NCBI GenBank assembly: GCA_018881555.1
Contig: JACAXG010000054.1
Span: 1,240,001 to 1,304,000 of the forward strand
Origin: Amblyornis subalaris
Lineage: Eukaryota > Chordata > Aves > Passeriformes > Ptilonorhynchidae
Length of the DNA stretch: 64,000 nucleotides
Direction: 5' to 3'
The notes beneath the pieces are model-generated. The model saw nothing but the letters and a program-made list of their open reading frames with translations, had not been told where the DNA came from and searched no databases. The position numbers and the translations under genes were made by a program. This document shows, piece by piece, positions 10,329 to 24,000 of this stretch; within the stretch, counting starts at the first letter, position 1, and the number at the start of each line of letters is the position of its first letter.

Positions 10329-13300
10329 CTAATGAAAACAAGCAAAAAAAGATGCCTGTATTTTCCAGTGCAGTTTCTAAATGCTGAATTATGTTGTATT
10401 TATTGAAAACAAAAANCAACAAGTTTCATCAGCTTGAAAGTAGTTGCTTAATTTCTTATACAGAGATAATCCATTAAAAGGAAATTACAGTCAGACACTG
10501 TGGTTGTTCTTTTCTCTTCCTTCTCTTTTTTATTCTTCACTATTGCTTAGCAGATCCTAGTTTTAGTTCCTCAAAATTCAGTTTTTGTTCGTTCTCTTTT
10601 TCTCAATGTGCAAGATGTCACCAGCAAAATGAATTTTCCCGCCAAAAATGCCTTCCCTCACAGTGGTTTGTGCAGCTGTTTCCATATCTGTGTAGGAATA
10701 ACTGAACAGGGACTGATTTCTGCAGCCTGGCTCTCTATGCACCCCAAGTAAAAAATACCACCATTCTGTTCAAGTGAGGTTCAAAATTAAACAGGGATAA
10801 GATGCAATAGGAAATGGGGGAAAACATCCCAGACCTCTAGTTTTGGATTGGCTTTATGAGAGAACACTTATAGAAGCCTGCTGTCATAAAATATTCTATC
10901 ACTTTTAGTAAAAATTTCTGTCCTCAAAATGGGGAATTTCCATTAGAAACCACAGACACGGGGATTTCACAATGATACACATGTATGAGGGCTCTGCTTT
11001 ATATGGTCAAGGGCATCATCCTAGTCCCTGTTCCGTGGAAGAGAAGAGGGGATGGAGACAGCATGTGCCCACTTGTGGGATTTTATCTCCTTTGCCGTGA
11101 CTTCTGCATTGTCTCGGTGCAAGGAGGCTGGAGCTGGCCTTGGCAGCTGTGGGCACCCTGGTGCTGGGGAGTTACCACGGAGAGCTCTGGTGAGGAAGTG
11201 GAGCCAAGGACCAGATCCTCAAAGATACTTAGGGACTTATTGTCTTTTTAATCACCCACCTGCTCTGAATTAAAACAAGAGCTGAGAACATAACTGCCTT
11301 GGCAAATTTTGGATGAGATCAGTGTCAGGGAGAGGTCAGGCAGGCTCCAGCAGCGCAAGGTGTAACTCCTTTCAGTTTGCTCTTCTTCATGACTGCTGTG
11401 CACTAAGCATGGCTGAGATAAAACTAACCTGCACTTAGGCAGTGCTTTTCCTGTGATCCCTTTTATTTTCAGTACTGATGAAAGGAGGTACAGAGAGTCT
11501 ACCTGATGCAGCCCCCAAATCATCTCTATAGAAAATAGATGGTAAAAGCATAAAATCATGACCTAGACTGCACCTGATAATACAGAGGCTGGATTTAATA
11601 CAGGGTGGCTGGAATTCTAGGTCTGGGGACACAGAGAGAAAAGGGATGTGGCTCAGCATCTAAGTTTTGATTTGAGTTGTTGCAGAAATATTGCACAGGA
11701 ACGTTGCAAAGCTGGGATTCAGAGATGAGTCGCTCTAATAGTGCTCGAATCAAGTTTGAGTCAATGACTCGCCTCTAGAAAAATGAGTATGATTCAAAGA
11801 TCTAGTTCCAGCCAAAGTCTTATGANTGAAAAGATTTCATTGTGTCCCTAGTGGAACTCTGCTCTGAATGAACTCTACCTTGGACTAACTTATGGGGCCA
11901 CAGTGAGATGTTCCTTTAGGGCAACATCCTTTACTGTAAGCGGGCACTGGAGCACTGACATCCTTTGGCACATCTTCACCATGGTACCAGGTATATAAGC
12001 CTTTAACAGGACTTTGACATGCTAATAATCTTGTGAACAGGCAGAAACCATTCCTTTTCCACAAACTTGGTGCATTAAAAGGGATATGCATGACTACAGG
12101 AAAATGAGGAAGGTATAATTTTCTTTCACGAACAGTGTTATAGTGTAAAGTGCTAAATACCAATCCCACTAAGGTCTGGCGGGAATTTAGGAGGTGTTTG
12201 GATCTTCCCATATAATACACAACAGTAACAAAGGTGTAGAGAAAACCGAGAAAGCATCCTATTGTATCGTCTGATTATGGATAGTGGCACTTGCACATCA
12301 AAGCTGATTTGTACTACAGACTCCCCAGTTGTCACTGGGCATCACCCCATTAAAGCTGGCTAACCTGACTCCTACTAACCACCTATCCTATGGGAGAGTG
12401 CATGTGTGCTCACACATCTCCCAACACCTCCAGGAATGGTTACACTTCAATTTAAGGGCAGCTAGTAACAAATCTTCAGTGTGCTGACTGTAGCTCTCTG
12501 TAGAAGGGAGCTAAAGACAGAGTGATACAAATTCTCTTGCATTATTTTCTTCAAGCCCACTCAGGTTTTGGAGAGGTAGAAAGTACCAAACATTAGTCAA
12601 TTAGGAAATAATGCCACCATTTTCCTTCCACCCGTACTGCTCACAGTATTCAGCAGTAGCACCTTGCTGTTAAACTGTTCTTCCCAGCAGTAGTTCTCAC
12701 TCTTCTCTTTTGTGCCCTGAAGTGCATGTCATTTACCCACCTAGGTTCCCTTCAGCACCCTGAGTCCATACCACTCTCATGCTTTCTCTATGACAAAAGA
12801 AGCCTGAGATTCCCATGTCTCATTTTTCCTAATGGCTTTGTAAAAGCTGCTTTAGGTGCCTGCCATACCACTGGGGATGCTCTAAGCTGGGTCCTCCCCA
12901 GCTTTGCCCAGGGCACAGAGTGTAAAACACTCCCAGGACAGCAGTGGGGTTTATGCCTCCAGAGCAAGCAGAAAGCAGGCAAGAAAGGAATGAGAGCAGG
13001 GGCAGATCTGCAGATGGGATTGCACATGACAGCAAGGAGATCCTGTGAAGGCTGCATAATAGCAGGTGCCAGTGAGAGGATGTTCCAGCCCACTGTGCAC
13101 TCAAAAAGTAATTGCTGGTGACATTTCTTCACACCACCCTCCTCCTCAGAGAGGAACTGGCAGGTTCTGAGGGGTTACACTTTTCGTTTGCATGTGGGAG
13201 GCTGATAAAACTAGAAGTGGGGTCTGCTTCCATGTGATGAACTAAACAAGCAAGCAGGGGAAAAACAGTCCCTTCAATCTGACCCGCTATGATAACTTTT

Positions 13301-14164
13301 AGACTTGCAACAATCTACAAGGGAGTACAGGAAGATAAAAGTTTGCTCACTTGCACCTTGCTGCGACTGGGGGCCTTTACCCATCTCTCTCGTTAAGGCT
13401 GTGAGGGATTCCCGAGAACAAGGGTTTAAGAATACAGAATGACACAAAATGGGGGAGATAGAAAGCCTTCCACAAGGGCTATGGCAGCTGATCTGCTGAG
13501 TAACTGTCTAAAAGGCACATCAGAGAGATTTTCTCTGCAAACCTGGTTCACGTGACCAACAGCATCATGAGATCTGTGGCAGCTGGTCGGTGTCTTGCCT
13601 CAGTGCCTTGTTGTGCAAGCATGAAAGTTTTCTACAACTCAGATNCACTCGGTTTCTTTTAAATGAGCTCTTAATTTTCTTGTCAATCAAGTGACTTAGC
13701 TTGGCTTGTGTTTTTCGTTTGAAAGCAACTATGTGCCTTTTGGTGTTTGAGAAATTTGCTGAATTGCTCATTCCCATGACCAAAATTCTCTGTTTTCTGG
13801 GACATGTTGGTCATCATTGCCCCACTGGGTCTTCCCCCAGTGCTGAGATGACCATCACCTGTGTCATCCTCAGAGCAGCTGACTGACTTGGTGATTACAA
13901 AACACAATATACTTGAAAAAGCCAGAGGAGGGGTTCCAGATTGTTTGGTAACACAGAGAAGAGCCTATGGCTGTCACATTCATGCCTCACCAACTAGCAT
14001 TCTGTCAGCGCAAACCAAGGCGAAAGTTTTCTTGGACCCCTGGGAAAAGATTATTTGTCAACACCACCTGTGGGTGACTTCAAGCTACTGTTTTCACATT
14101 TTTCACTTGGGGGTTTTAACCTTTCACAGATGACTTCAATCCTTTGGAGACCTTCAGAAACCAA
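10329..14164. other. Stretch without recognised gene
   Basis: Only short open frames occur. Around 12788-13132 both strands are open for more than 100 codons in a locally GC-rich patch, with no domain recognised. No transposon was identified. Confidence 0.4.
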
Positions 14165-14184
14165 CACACACACACACACACACA
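14165..14184. repeat. CA dinucleotide microsatellite
   Basis: Ten perfect CA units form a simple repeat. Confidence 0.9.
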
Positions 14185-14295
14185 TGCAATAAAACCTGTA
14201 TCCATCGGCCCAAATACAAATAACTCTTCTGTGACATAACACTGACACTCATCTAGGTTGCACTTCAAATATGCTGAACACCACTGGGGCACATT

Positions 14296-15339
14296 GTGTC
14301 TGGCCATGTTCCTGAGGTACCTCAGTGTCCCTGCCATATGAGAGCCTCAGCTGATTGCGAGGTTAACACCGCAGCACCTCTGCCATCCTCCCCACCTCCA
14401 GGACAAAACACTGATGCAGAAGATGGACTTTGCAAGGTGAGAAAAAGACATGACCGAAGTAGCTTCATTCTTCTCCAGATATCCTCAAATCCTGGTTGGT
14501 CCCTGGGACCACTGCCAGCCAGCTCACAGACCTCTCCATGCTTCTNTTCTTTGCAGTATGAGGCATTGAGTGATGCCCTCAGAGGCAGAGTGAAAGCAAT
14601 CAGCCAAACAAATCTTTTCAGAGTAGGAAACTCAACAGGAATAAGTCTTTTTTGCAAATATTTTCTAACCTGGAAGATGTTGCAGCCAGACTCTCAAACT
14701 CCAGGGGCAGAAGGAAGGTCAGGAAGCTCTAGCTGGTTCTCCAGACACCAGCTGCCATCAGCCTGTGTACTCTGTGCTGGGAAGGAGCTGAAATCAGTGC
14801 AGACAGTGCTCCCAGCCTTAGGAAGGTCTTCCAGGGCCATCAGACAACACTGGGTGCACAGCCTCTGCAACAGACAACCTCCTGGGCACTGCTCTGAGCT
14901 GANGGTAATAAAGCAGGATTCTGCTTTTGAAGTGGATGACTGTATTTCACTAAAAAAGCTATTTTTATTCTATTTATTCCAAATTGCACAAGAAAATCTG
15001 AATTTTGAGGAGGCCGGCCAGAGTCTCCGCCATTTGTTGCCTTATAAAAGTGCACTGTGTAAGGAAAAAACCAACAGGATCAATCCCAATAAATGCACAG
15101 TTACATATGCAGACATCCATATAGGCAGGTTGGCAGCATTTGTGTGCTCACATGATTCTGTAGTTTTTACTTGGGGAAAAAAAATATGGACACCCAGGGC
15201 AGATTTCCAGAACTACTTTATAGTTCACATCAATAATAGTTCTCAGCCATATAGTGTCCATTTAGGGGGACGACCCTGCCCTTTCTCCTTATTGGTTGTG
15301 TTGAGGTGTCTACAGAGCAAATCCCCAAGCAACGCCTAA
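14296..15339 (+). other. Longest open frame in the window (347 codons), no known family
   Basis: An ATG-started frame stays open for 347 codons. The two N bases inside it fall in codons that cannot be stops (TNT and ANG). The translation is rich in serine and cysteine and shows no signal peptide or repeated or familiar domain. No upstream promoter, CpG island or polyadenylation context was recognised. Composition resembles ordinary intergenic DNA. It is listed because its length is unusual for unselected sequence, not because a gene is evident. Confidence 0.15.
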
Positions 15340-15796
15340 ACAATCTGAAGGCTTCTGTGTTGCAGTCTGATCCTCAGGGGCTGTGGTTTTCTGTACAGCC
15401 AAGCACAGTCTCCTCATATTGTCTTTAAAATATACTCAAGTATGGGGAAGCCCATAAAATCTGAGTTACAGAAGCACTCAACAAGAATGGCAAACCCTGT
15501 GAATGAGACTAGCATTTGTATTAGCTCTGGAGGCCTTACTAGCATCCTTCTACTTCCTGATTTTAAAAAGAATTTGGGGAACTTCCTCTCTTGGGCTATT
15601 TTGGAACTTCTGCTTGTAGTTGCAATTGAAACCAAGATCTGTGAAGATGTGTGGTGGTGGTAAGCCCCTACTGATGACCACAGCAAACCTCCNTACCTAA
15701 ATACTCGGCAGCTCACAGAAGCCCTGAACACAGTCGAATTTTCAGCTTGGGCCACTTTGTTGGAGAAAACTAGTATACATAAAACGTAGGAGTGTA

Positions 15797-15960
15797 GGAA
15801 TTAGCAGGTTGGATCAGACTCCTGAACCACCCAATCCANGTTTCTATCTCTAATGGCAAATGAGGCTACTTGCTTCAGAAATAGTTGCAATTCTCATTAT
15901 TTAATAAGAAGTTTTTTCTTCCAAGCCTCTAGTTTATTAATTTTATTTACTCTTGACAAA
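15797..15960 (-). mobile_element. Old CR1-like LINE fragment
   Basis: The text from about 15797 (ATTAGCAGGTTGGATCAGAC) reads like the antisense 3' part of ancient sauropsid CR1 elements, where a phrase about a cluster of CAGAC and CCAATCCA follows. It is diverged and short, so the boundaries are approximate. Confidence 0.4.
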
Positions 15961-18585
15961 AGAATATATGAGTAGGCTGATTTAGGTCCTTATTTCATTA
16001 AAGACTGTTTTCCAAGAAAAAGCTGGAATAATAATAATACACTGGTAACTATTTCAGTTTTACCAGTACATCAGCTTCTGTCCCCATGGGCAGAAGAGCA
16101 CAGAGTTCAAAAGAAAGATTGCTGGTAGGGAGCCAGAGCATTCTTCTGGGTACCTTCTACCCTCCAAACTAGAATCAATTAACAAACTTTTGTCTGATCC
16201 ATGCAAGCTGNCACACGTATGCTGCCCTTTTGCATTAAGTCTTGGCAGTGGAACTGTGAGCTTGCTGTCCTTGAAGGGAGAGGAGCCTTTTTCTGCTAGA
16301 GCCTATGATTTTCACACCATTCAGTTCTCTCAGCCGTATACCAAGATCCTTACCTTGGTTGTTCTCTGTAAAGCAGCATACAGTCATGTTAAAGAATTAC
16401 TAACAAAGTGAATTAATGTATTTTCTTATTGCTTTAGTCTTTTCATGCAACATAAGCAAGATGAAAGATGCTTGAATGAACTTATACTCAAAATTCTGTG
16501 TNTAATTACTCTATTTTTTCCTCAAAGGCACATTAAAATGATACTTTTTAGTGCTGTCTGCTAAAGAAGGTAGACGAAAACATTTCAATTAAAGGAGCAG
16601 CCTTTCTTCTTTAAGTGCCAGCTNAGTTCCCATTCACTTTCCTCTACCACCCGAAAAGAAGCCAAGAAAAACCAAGGAAGATTTCAAACTGCCGGTAGCA
16701 CTACCAGGAAAAAAACTAAAGAGGAAAAAAANCCCAAACCATCACCAAACAAACCTCAAAGAACCAGGAGAGACTGCTGCTCTTCCTTGTGCTTCTCAGC
16801 AGAAGATAACAAAAAGCACAAACGTATATCATGGAATCACAAAAGTGACATTGCAAACCGATTTTAAGAACTCTGACTATAAGTACCTTCTAGGGGAATT
16901 TCTGATGGGAAGTGCATCTCATACAGTAATACAATAACTGAACAATAACTGAAACTTTTTTAATTACTCCAAACAATGGAAATGAAATACTACATCTGAA
17001 CTGGCTGTAAGAATAAATTAATAAGAATGCATTTATGTCTTCCTGTTCTTTTTCAGTCATCTCTCTGTGATAAATTACTTCTCAGCAGACATGAATATCA
17101 TCGATGGGAAGCAGAAGATGGTCTTTGTCCATTAGTAACAGAAATACTGCAATTGAGGCTGAATCAGTAGGTGCAGCCTCTGTTATTTCCCACACCTTCA
17201 AGCTGACAAATTAATTCATCCCCTGACTAATTTAAGAAGTATGGGCTTTATGAAGAAGTACCAACTTGTTTGAGTGTAGGAGGAAAGCAAAAAGTCAGTG
17301 AAGCGCAGTGGCCTGCCTGACCTGTGCGCGGGCTGGATGTTTTTTCTGTGTGAAGGGAAAGGATATTCAGGGGTCTTTGCAGTTTAAGAGCACGGCAAAA
17401 AGTTTTTCAGAAAAGCTGGTATATTTTCTTCCCCAATAATGTATAGCTTAGGCTGATTAGCTTACGCTAATTTTACCCAAGTAAAGGGTCTTTCTAAGAA
17501 CCAGACCAAATCCTTTGGGCCTTGGAGAATGATCGAAGTCCCTTTCTCCATTGCTGCCAGGAAAAGGAAAATTAGTCATGCTTTTCTAAACATGCAGTAC
17601 AATTACCTAGACAGGACACAGGAGGAGGATGCAATCATTTTTACTACATGTATGAGCTACACAGAATTTAGATGCAGGCATGCAGAACAGTTACAGGAGA
17701 AAACAAAACAACCCCAAAACCCAACCAAAAAACAAACAGCAGATGCCAGGAACATCATACTTCATAACCCATTCTGTGCCTGCTGGGGTACAGAAATACC
17801 TTCCTTCTATTGCTACAAAAGAGCTGTCCTGGTCCACTAGGCAAAAGTTTTGCTAAGAGTCACTAGTCAGCTTGATTTACATACTAGATTGCAACGCATC
17901 CAGCTGGCACCTGTTTAGAGTGGCAGTGTTTTCTGAATAATGGTCTACAGTGTCCTAGATTCCTGATGCATTTTTTTGTGAGGATAAAGAGCTTTAAAAG
18001 CATCACTCCCCTCAGGGTGCCTGGTCTCCTCTATCTGTGAAGCTTACAAAAAACAAGAGCTGGAACCCTGAAATTAGCACTTTACCCAACAAAGAGGCTA
18101 GAGAAACATTTATGATATGTGAAGCAGATGAAATACATTTAAATGTTGAACCTAATTTTTTGTGCTGTGGACTTCCCTGTAGCTATGCTAGCAGTCTCCC
18201 TCACACTAAGACTGTCCAGGGAGATTCCCTTTCTGCCTTTAGTATCCTCCTGAATGATTATATTTCAAAGTTTCTCAAAATAGAGATGCCGGCTCTCTCA
18301 CTTCCATTTGTTTTGAAGGATCTGCTCATTAGATAGCATCTGAACCAGAGAATGTATTAGCAGGGTCTGAATGGAGAAATCCAACTAGAAAAGTAGAGCT
18401 GGAGGAGGAGGAGAGCTGCCCGTGGCTGAATCGAGTGGGGAAGAGCAGTGGATATCCATTATTTCCTCATGGTGAGCACAAACTTTACGCAAGTCACTCT
18501 CCTGAGGTGAAAGCTTGCGCCCTTCACATTTATCTGGAAACATCAGATGGCTGATTTGAAACTCAGTGATGAATGCTTAAGTGCT
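15961..18585. other. Stretch without recognised gene
   Basis: AT-rich DNA with short open frames only (the longest 103 codons, plus strand, 17529-17840). A strong donor-like CCAAG|GTAAGG on the minus strand near 16350 has no usable open exon behind it. Confidence 0.4.
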
Positions 18586-18775
18586 AGATTCACTGAAAGG
18601 GTTGACAAGCACTGGAACAGGCTGCCCAGGGAAGTGGTGAAGTCCCCATCCCTGGAGATATTTAAAAGACTTGCAGTTGTGGCACTTGGGGACATGGTTT
18701 AGTGGTGGGCTGTATCAGGTTCATGGTTGGACTCAATGATCTTACCAACCTAAATGAATCTTTGATTCTACAATG
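18586..18775 (+). mobile_element. CR1 LINE, 3' end
   Basis: The stretch carries the typical 3' end of avian CR1 in plus orientation: a phrase about 'caagcactggaacaggctgc' and 'agggaagtggt' near 18607-18640, then 'gttggactcaatgatctta' near 18725, ending in a degraded TTGATTCTACAATGA-type tail. Coding portions of the LINE are absent, as is usual for 5'-truncated CR1 copies. Confidence 0.9.
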
Positions 18776-19687
18776 AGTCAATTGACTGTTTTGGTAAGGA
18801 AGAGCTACTGTGTCAGTATGTTATGTATATAGACAGGCTGGGTTTGTGGTCCGAGGGTGGGCACGCTTGATTGACTTTGCTGCTGTTGATCTATGATTAT
18901 TATTGACCTTGCTTATTATAGCACAGTGGGGTTCGGCCAAATCAGGGCACCACAGGTGACACAGGACTTCTGTGACAGCTTCTGCCTGAGCAGATTATAA
19001 CCTGCACACAGCAGGTACCCGAGGTCTCTGCGAGGAGAACATTACCAGATTGAAGGGATGTGCTAATCCTTTTCAAATGAAGAACCTACTACCAGTTTCC
19101 TGGGAAACATTTTTATAACCTCAGCATAACGGCCTGGAGAGCTGTGGCANGAGCAGGCCCTCTGAAGTTAGGATGTGGGCAGAATTCCCTGGGGGCAGTG
19201 ACATGCCCATTAGCAGGTCCAGGTTGATGAGCCAGATGCTGAGGAGGCAACTGCAGCTGCTTGGCTGTGCTGCTACGCCCAGCCATCTATCTATATGTGA
19301 GCCTCCAGCAAGGCCGAAGTGGTAAATTTGCTGANGAAAAATAGGTGAGATTTGTCTCTTTGAAAAATGCAGGGAAGATTGAAACTGTTTTAGAAATTAC
19401 TTCTCCATCATGAAAAGTTTAACTGAACATAAAATGATTTCACTAAAAAAAAAAATAACATTTCTTCAGCTGAAAACCAACTATTTGAAATGTGAGACAA
19501 CTTCTTGCATTTTTTCCACTTTCAGCAAGAAACTTCCCAGCAGCCTGCCAAAAATAAGATTTTGAGCNACTGTTCTTAAGAAATTGATCTCCTTTCAAGT
19601 TTCTTATTCAAGCCAGCACCAAAAATACCTGTTTATTTGATTTGGTGTGGGTCAGTAAAAGCAGAGTTGCAGATTTACCCGGCTCAC
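18776..19687. other. Stretch without recognised gene
   Basis: Unremarkable sequence between the CR1 copy and the candidate exon at 19688. An A-run with ATA occurs near 19445-19458. Confidence 0.4.
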
Positions 19688-19803
19688 CTGTGGTTGGCTC
19701 AGCATGGCTCCAAGACTGACTTTCACTTTCAGTTTGGCTCTGAGCTCACTCACGCAGAAGCTGAACTTTGAGAAATCCCCAAAGGCGAAGCCCAGCCACA
19801 GTA
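19688..19803 (-). CDS. Candidate coding exon, unidentified
   Basis: This minus-strand stretch of 116 bases has a CACAG|GTGAGC donor (19687-19682) and a GACTAATTGCAG acceptor above 19803. After two leading bases it is open for 38 codons, with a hydrophobic beginning (LWLGFAFGDF) and a basic middle (ELRAKLKVKV), ending in phase 0. No family was recognised. The same bases contain an IRF-like GAAAGTGAAAGT element (19730-19719), so conservation here could be regulatory instead. Confidence 0.22.
19719..19730 (-). promoter_or_regulatory. IRF/ISRE-like element
   Basis: GAAAGTGAAAGT, with a further AAACTGAAA directly upstream, matches the GAAANNGAAA pattern bound by interferon regulatory factors. It lies about 18.6 kb upstream of the TAGAP promoter, so an immune-cell enhancer is conceivable. 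One motif alone is weak evidence. Confidence 0.3.
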
Positions 19804-20449
19804 CTGCAATTAGTCAAGTGTAGGATTTTCCCATTGTCTGTTTATAACTGACTACAGAGTTTCTTGGGGGTTTTTGTTATTTTTCAAGAAACACTTAAGA
19901 TAGGGGGTTTCAGGGATTATTTTTAGATATATTTTAAAAACATAAATATAAGAGGTAAGAAAATCCATTTTACTTGATATTTGTGAGACATAATCAGTAG
20001 GGTTACTGCTATTAGCCAAGGGGAGATGGTTTCTCATTGCTGGGTTTCTGGGAAGCTGTGATCCCAGGCCACCATGGGTCCAACCTTACAACTGTGGATA
20101 GGAGCAAAGTGTGGCTGGCTGCAGTTAAACATTCCTGCTTGCCCAGGAAAGTGAGGAAATATCTCTCTGGATGTGTCTGGGTATGTTTGGTCCCTTTAGA
20201 TGCTTATTCTTAGTCCTGCAACCAGGCCCTAATTTTTGCAATGAAGCTGTGGAAGTGACACATCAGAGTCATGTTCTGAGCTGGGAGAAGGGCCAAGAGT
20301 GAGATCTGGCCTTGGCCTTGCAGGACAATGTGAAAAACACTTTGAAGAGGTTGGTGGAAACTATGCTTAGGTGAGGACTGCAGGATCAGGAAACGTCAAT
20401 CAGAAGAGACATGTTTTTCTTTTTTCATTAGAAAAACAAGTACTACAAA

Positions 20450-21060
20450 CACATAGGTTCATCCACAAAGCCAGGAAATAGTCCATGAAATCATCTAGTC
20501 TGGCTGCATATCCACACTGGAATTTCATCTGGTTAGTCTTGGAGCAAATCCAGCCAGCAATGTGTGTCTGACTAAAATGCTTCTGCTTTTAGTGAACACA
20601 TCCACCTCCATGCCCCAAAAGGCTCTTCCTTTTGACCCAGTGATCTCAGCAGAGACCAGCATTTACCTTGATTCGTTTTTCCAACCATGGTTCAAATTTT
20701 CACTATGTCTTATTAACAGTGTGGTTATTTCCCCATTTTATTTTTCCCAGCTTGTACAGCTACCTCTTCTCCTAACGCCAATTTCACCTAGTTCCGAGAG
20801 GCCTTCTGGCAGTTGTTTCCCCTACATAGATTAATCCACATATACCCTGAGTCATCTCCTGATCTTCCTCCCTGTAGTAAGTTATCTGGGCTGATATCCT
20901 TCAGATTCGTTCTGCAGAGCTTTTCAAACCCTGCAGCAGTTTTTAAAGGAACTTTCTGCAGTTTCATCAAGTATTCAAATCCTTTAAAAAATACAGACAC
21001 CAATGTGTCAGAAATCCTTCAGTTCCAGTGTTTCAAGCACTTTTCTCACTTAAAATTAAT
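20450..21060 (-). mobile_element. Ancient CR1-like LINE relic
   Basis: Near 20487 the phrase 'gaaatcatctagtctggct' is the antisense 3' end typical of old CR1 copies. The text that follows (short thymine-rich phrases about aspects such as 'ttccaaccatgg' and 'aatttcac') is consistent with a heavily diverged, minus-oriented body. The left end is reasonable; the right end is a guess. Confidence 0.45.
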
Positions 21061-24000
21061 CTCCTTACTTCTGCTAATTGCTTTTGATATATTCAAATGT
21101 CACATCAAGCTTTGAGTATATAAAAGCTTCCTTACAAGTGGTTGTCCTGCTAATAAATACTTGAAAGATGCTTTGAAGCAAGTTGCCTCTTTCAGTTTCC
21201 ATCATCTGCCTGAATTAAAGCAAGATATGGACCACTGACACACAGAGGGTAAAAGTGCCATGCTAATTCCCCGGGAAAGCTGAGGCCAAGGTGCCATGGG
21301 CCATGCAGACACTGGTGGACAGGTCTGTCCAGACATGCTGCAGACATCTTTGGCTGCAGGAGAAGTGGGTACAGCTTTCCAATGATTCTGGGGACACCAG
21401 GTCCCACAGCAACTTCACACCTGTGGTCTCAAGGAAACCCAAATTCATACTCAGGCAGAACAATGTTGATCAAGACAATGTTGATAAAACTCCTGTATAT
21501 GGATACAGAGTGTAGAGATTGACTCACAGATCTCAATGCTCTTGATCTTGTTTTGATCAAGAGCATTTCTGAAAAGGGCTTGCACAGTTAGTATGCANTG
21601 AGGACAGGGGTAAGGCATCCTCCTGGATGAGTTTTGTGCAGTCACACTGACTACAAGAGGCTTAGAAATACAATAGTTGACTGTACATATATTATTTTTC
21701 CTGGATTTTATTGTTTAGTAAGATATAGATGTAATGAGTTTGGCTAAAATCCCTCCTCCTAATCAGAAGTGGGCAACCCAGTGAGACTTCATTTTGACAT
21801 TAAAGTAAGTGGCATTTTCTTTTATGGCTATAAATGATTCAAAATTAAACAGTCCATCCATTGATGTGCATGTGAAGTACCAAAGACATACTTCATCCTC
21901 CAGTGGGAGCTCTTTGAGTCCCTTGCTTTTCACTGGATGCTTGAAATCTAAGCAACTGCTATTTCTTTCATATACNAAAACCAGCAGCATTTCTTCAGGC
22001 TGCACCTTCATAGGGCTAATTTCCCATGCCCAGGTCTCTTCTTAATAACCCACCAATACCTGTGGAGCAATGGAACCACTGTGACTGCACCCCAGCCCTG
22101 GTTCCTTCAATGTCTGAGTTTTAAAAGATCTAGTCAGAGACTAGAGACCTGCCACTTAGTTTCCCAGTAGGGGACAATGAGATGTGATTACTACCGGGAC
22201 AAGAGAGGAAAGGAGGTTGATGTTTGAGACTGTAACAGGTCCAGCAGTTGGGTTGTGTTTCCACATAAAACCCAAACATGTGGGCCTGTCAGCAGTACAT
22301 CAGGGCCCTCCATTGGCTTGNGTGGCCTACAGACACTTGCACTTGTCCTGAAGGGCGGTAAGGACGTTTGTCTCTGGCCAGCCATGTGTCCCTCCATGGC
22401 CGCAAATCCTCCAGTGAACTGGGCTGGGACCAACCTGGGATCCTGTTCCTTCCAGTCTGCCTTCCCTCATGTAGGGTTAAGAAGTGCAGATGTATTTTCT
22501 ATCTCATTTACACCTGGTTCCCATACCAGGTAACACTAAAATCTTNCGGGACCTCAAAGAAAGCAGAGTCAGAGTGATACGGAGTGAAGCACACCTTCAA
22601 TGCANGTGAAGGTTCTCCTGCGTCAGCCAGCTGCAGCTTCATCTGTTTGCTGCCCATTTAGNTCACTTTTCATCTGCAGAGCAGGTGACAGGGTGACATG
22701 TGGAATGAAAAACACNAATGATGCTCCAGTAACACCCTTCTCTTGTGCAACAAGAGCACACCCACAGACGCGCTGCTTCCTCCTCAGCACTTGCCAGCTG
22801 AGCAGTAGCAGGGAGCTCAGGGCTACTGAGAACTGCAAAGGTTTTGCTGCTTTGGTTGACATTTAACTATTAACCGATTTTGTGGAGACTGAAGGAAAAG
22901 GTGCTGTTTGTGGGAGGTGATGTGTGGAAGGGAGAAAGAGTAGGAGTAGCAGGTGTCAGGCAGCAAGAGCTGTCTGAGTGTGTTTACCNATTTTGACCTT
23001 GGCTGTCTTAAGGACAGAGCCCTTCTGGGTACCTTANGGCCACGTGAGGCACCCATGCTTGGCTAAATCTGGGAGCTAAGTAGTCCTGAGCCTGGCTAGC
23101 AGGATACTGCCTGGCAGTAGAGGCACTGGACGACTGCGTGACTGGACTTAAAAGCCCTGCCAAATGTGAGAGCACAGGCAGGGAGTGGGAGGAAACCNTG
23201 TGGTTCCATTCATGCTGCTGGCTGAAATAGCCCACACAGGCTGACACCGTGGCATGATTTGAAGCTGATCTCCAAGCAAATTTGGAGCCATCTCACCCTG
23301 ATGAGAGGAGACTTGCCTGGCTCTCCTAGCTTCATTGAGCACTGAAGTCTCCATCAGTGAATGGCACTGCTTCAGGCACACCTCAGCAAGGGGAGGATGA
23401 GTCTTACTTGGCTCAGCTCNGCCCTGGGGCTTATCATGACATTGGGATGGCCCCACAGCCCTCTATGGCTCATCTTCCCTCGTGCCAAAGGTGCCCATAG
23501 CCACTGTCATAAAGTGGGCTGCACAAGGACATGCCAAGTGCCCTTGCACTGGGGTAACAACAGCACTCAGTATCTCAGTATCCCTCCCTGGGAGGATGCC
23601 GGGGAGGATGGCAAAGTGAGTTTCCTCTGGGTATGCAGGAAATCATGTGGGACTGGAAGTAAGGTGGAAAAGGAAAATGCCAAACTTTCCTAAGCCTGAA
23701 ACATTTAGTCCGGCTTTGCTTTGGCTTTAGCTTGGAGTCCCACCTAGGTCAGCTCGGAGCACTGGAGTGGGTCTGCGTAGATTAGCAATGTCCACCCTGT
23801 GGACACCAATGGCTGCAGGTGAGTGGAGAAGGGAGCTAAAGAGACCAGGGCTGCACTGGTGGCATGGCTGGGCCCTGCCCATGCCCTGGGCTCAGGGCAG
23901 AGTGTGGTCCTTCATGGTGTCCCCACTCGATGACTGGGCAGATGCCAAACACTGGCCGTGGCCATACTGGCAAGGGCCTGGGTCTGTGGTGACCTGGCAT

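Noticed and set aside
15680..15740. Possible minus-strand exon with donor TTTAG|GTANGG
   Set aside because: The donor needs an N to be resolved favourably and the phases do not fit the other candidates.
16340..16400. Strong minus-strand donor CCAAG|GTAAGG
   Set aside because: Behind it only a 12-base exon or frames with immediate stops are possible.
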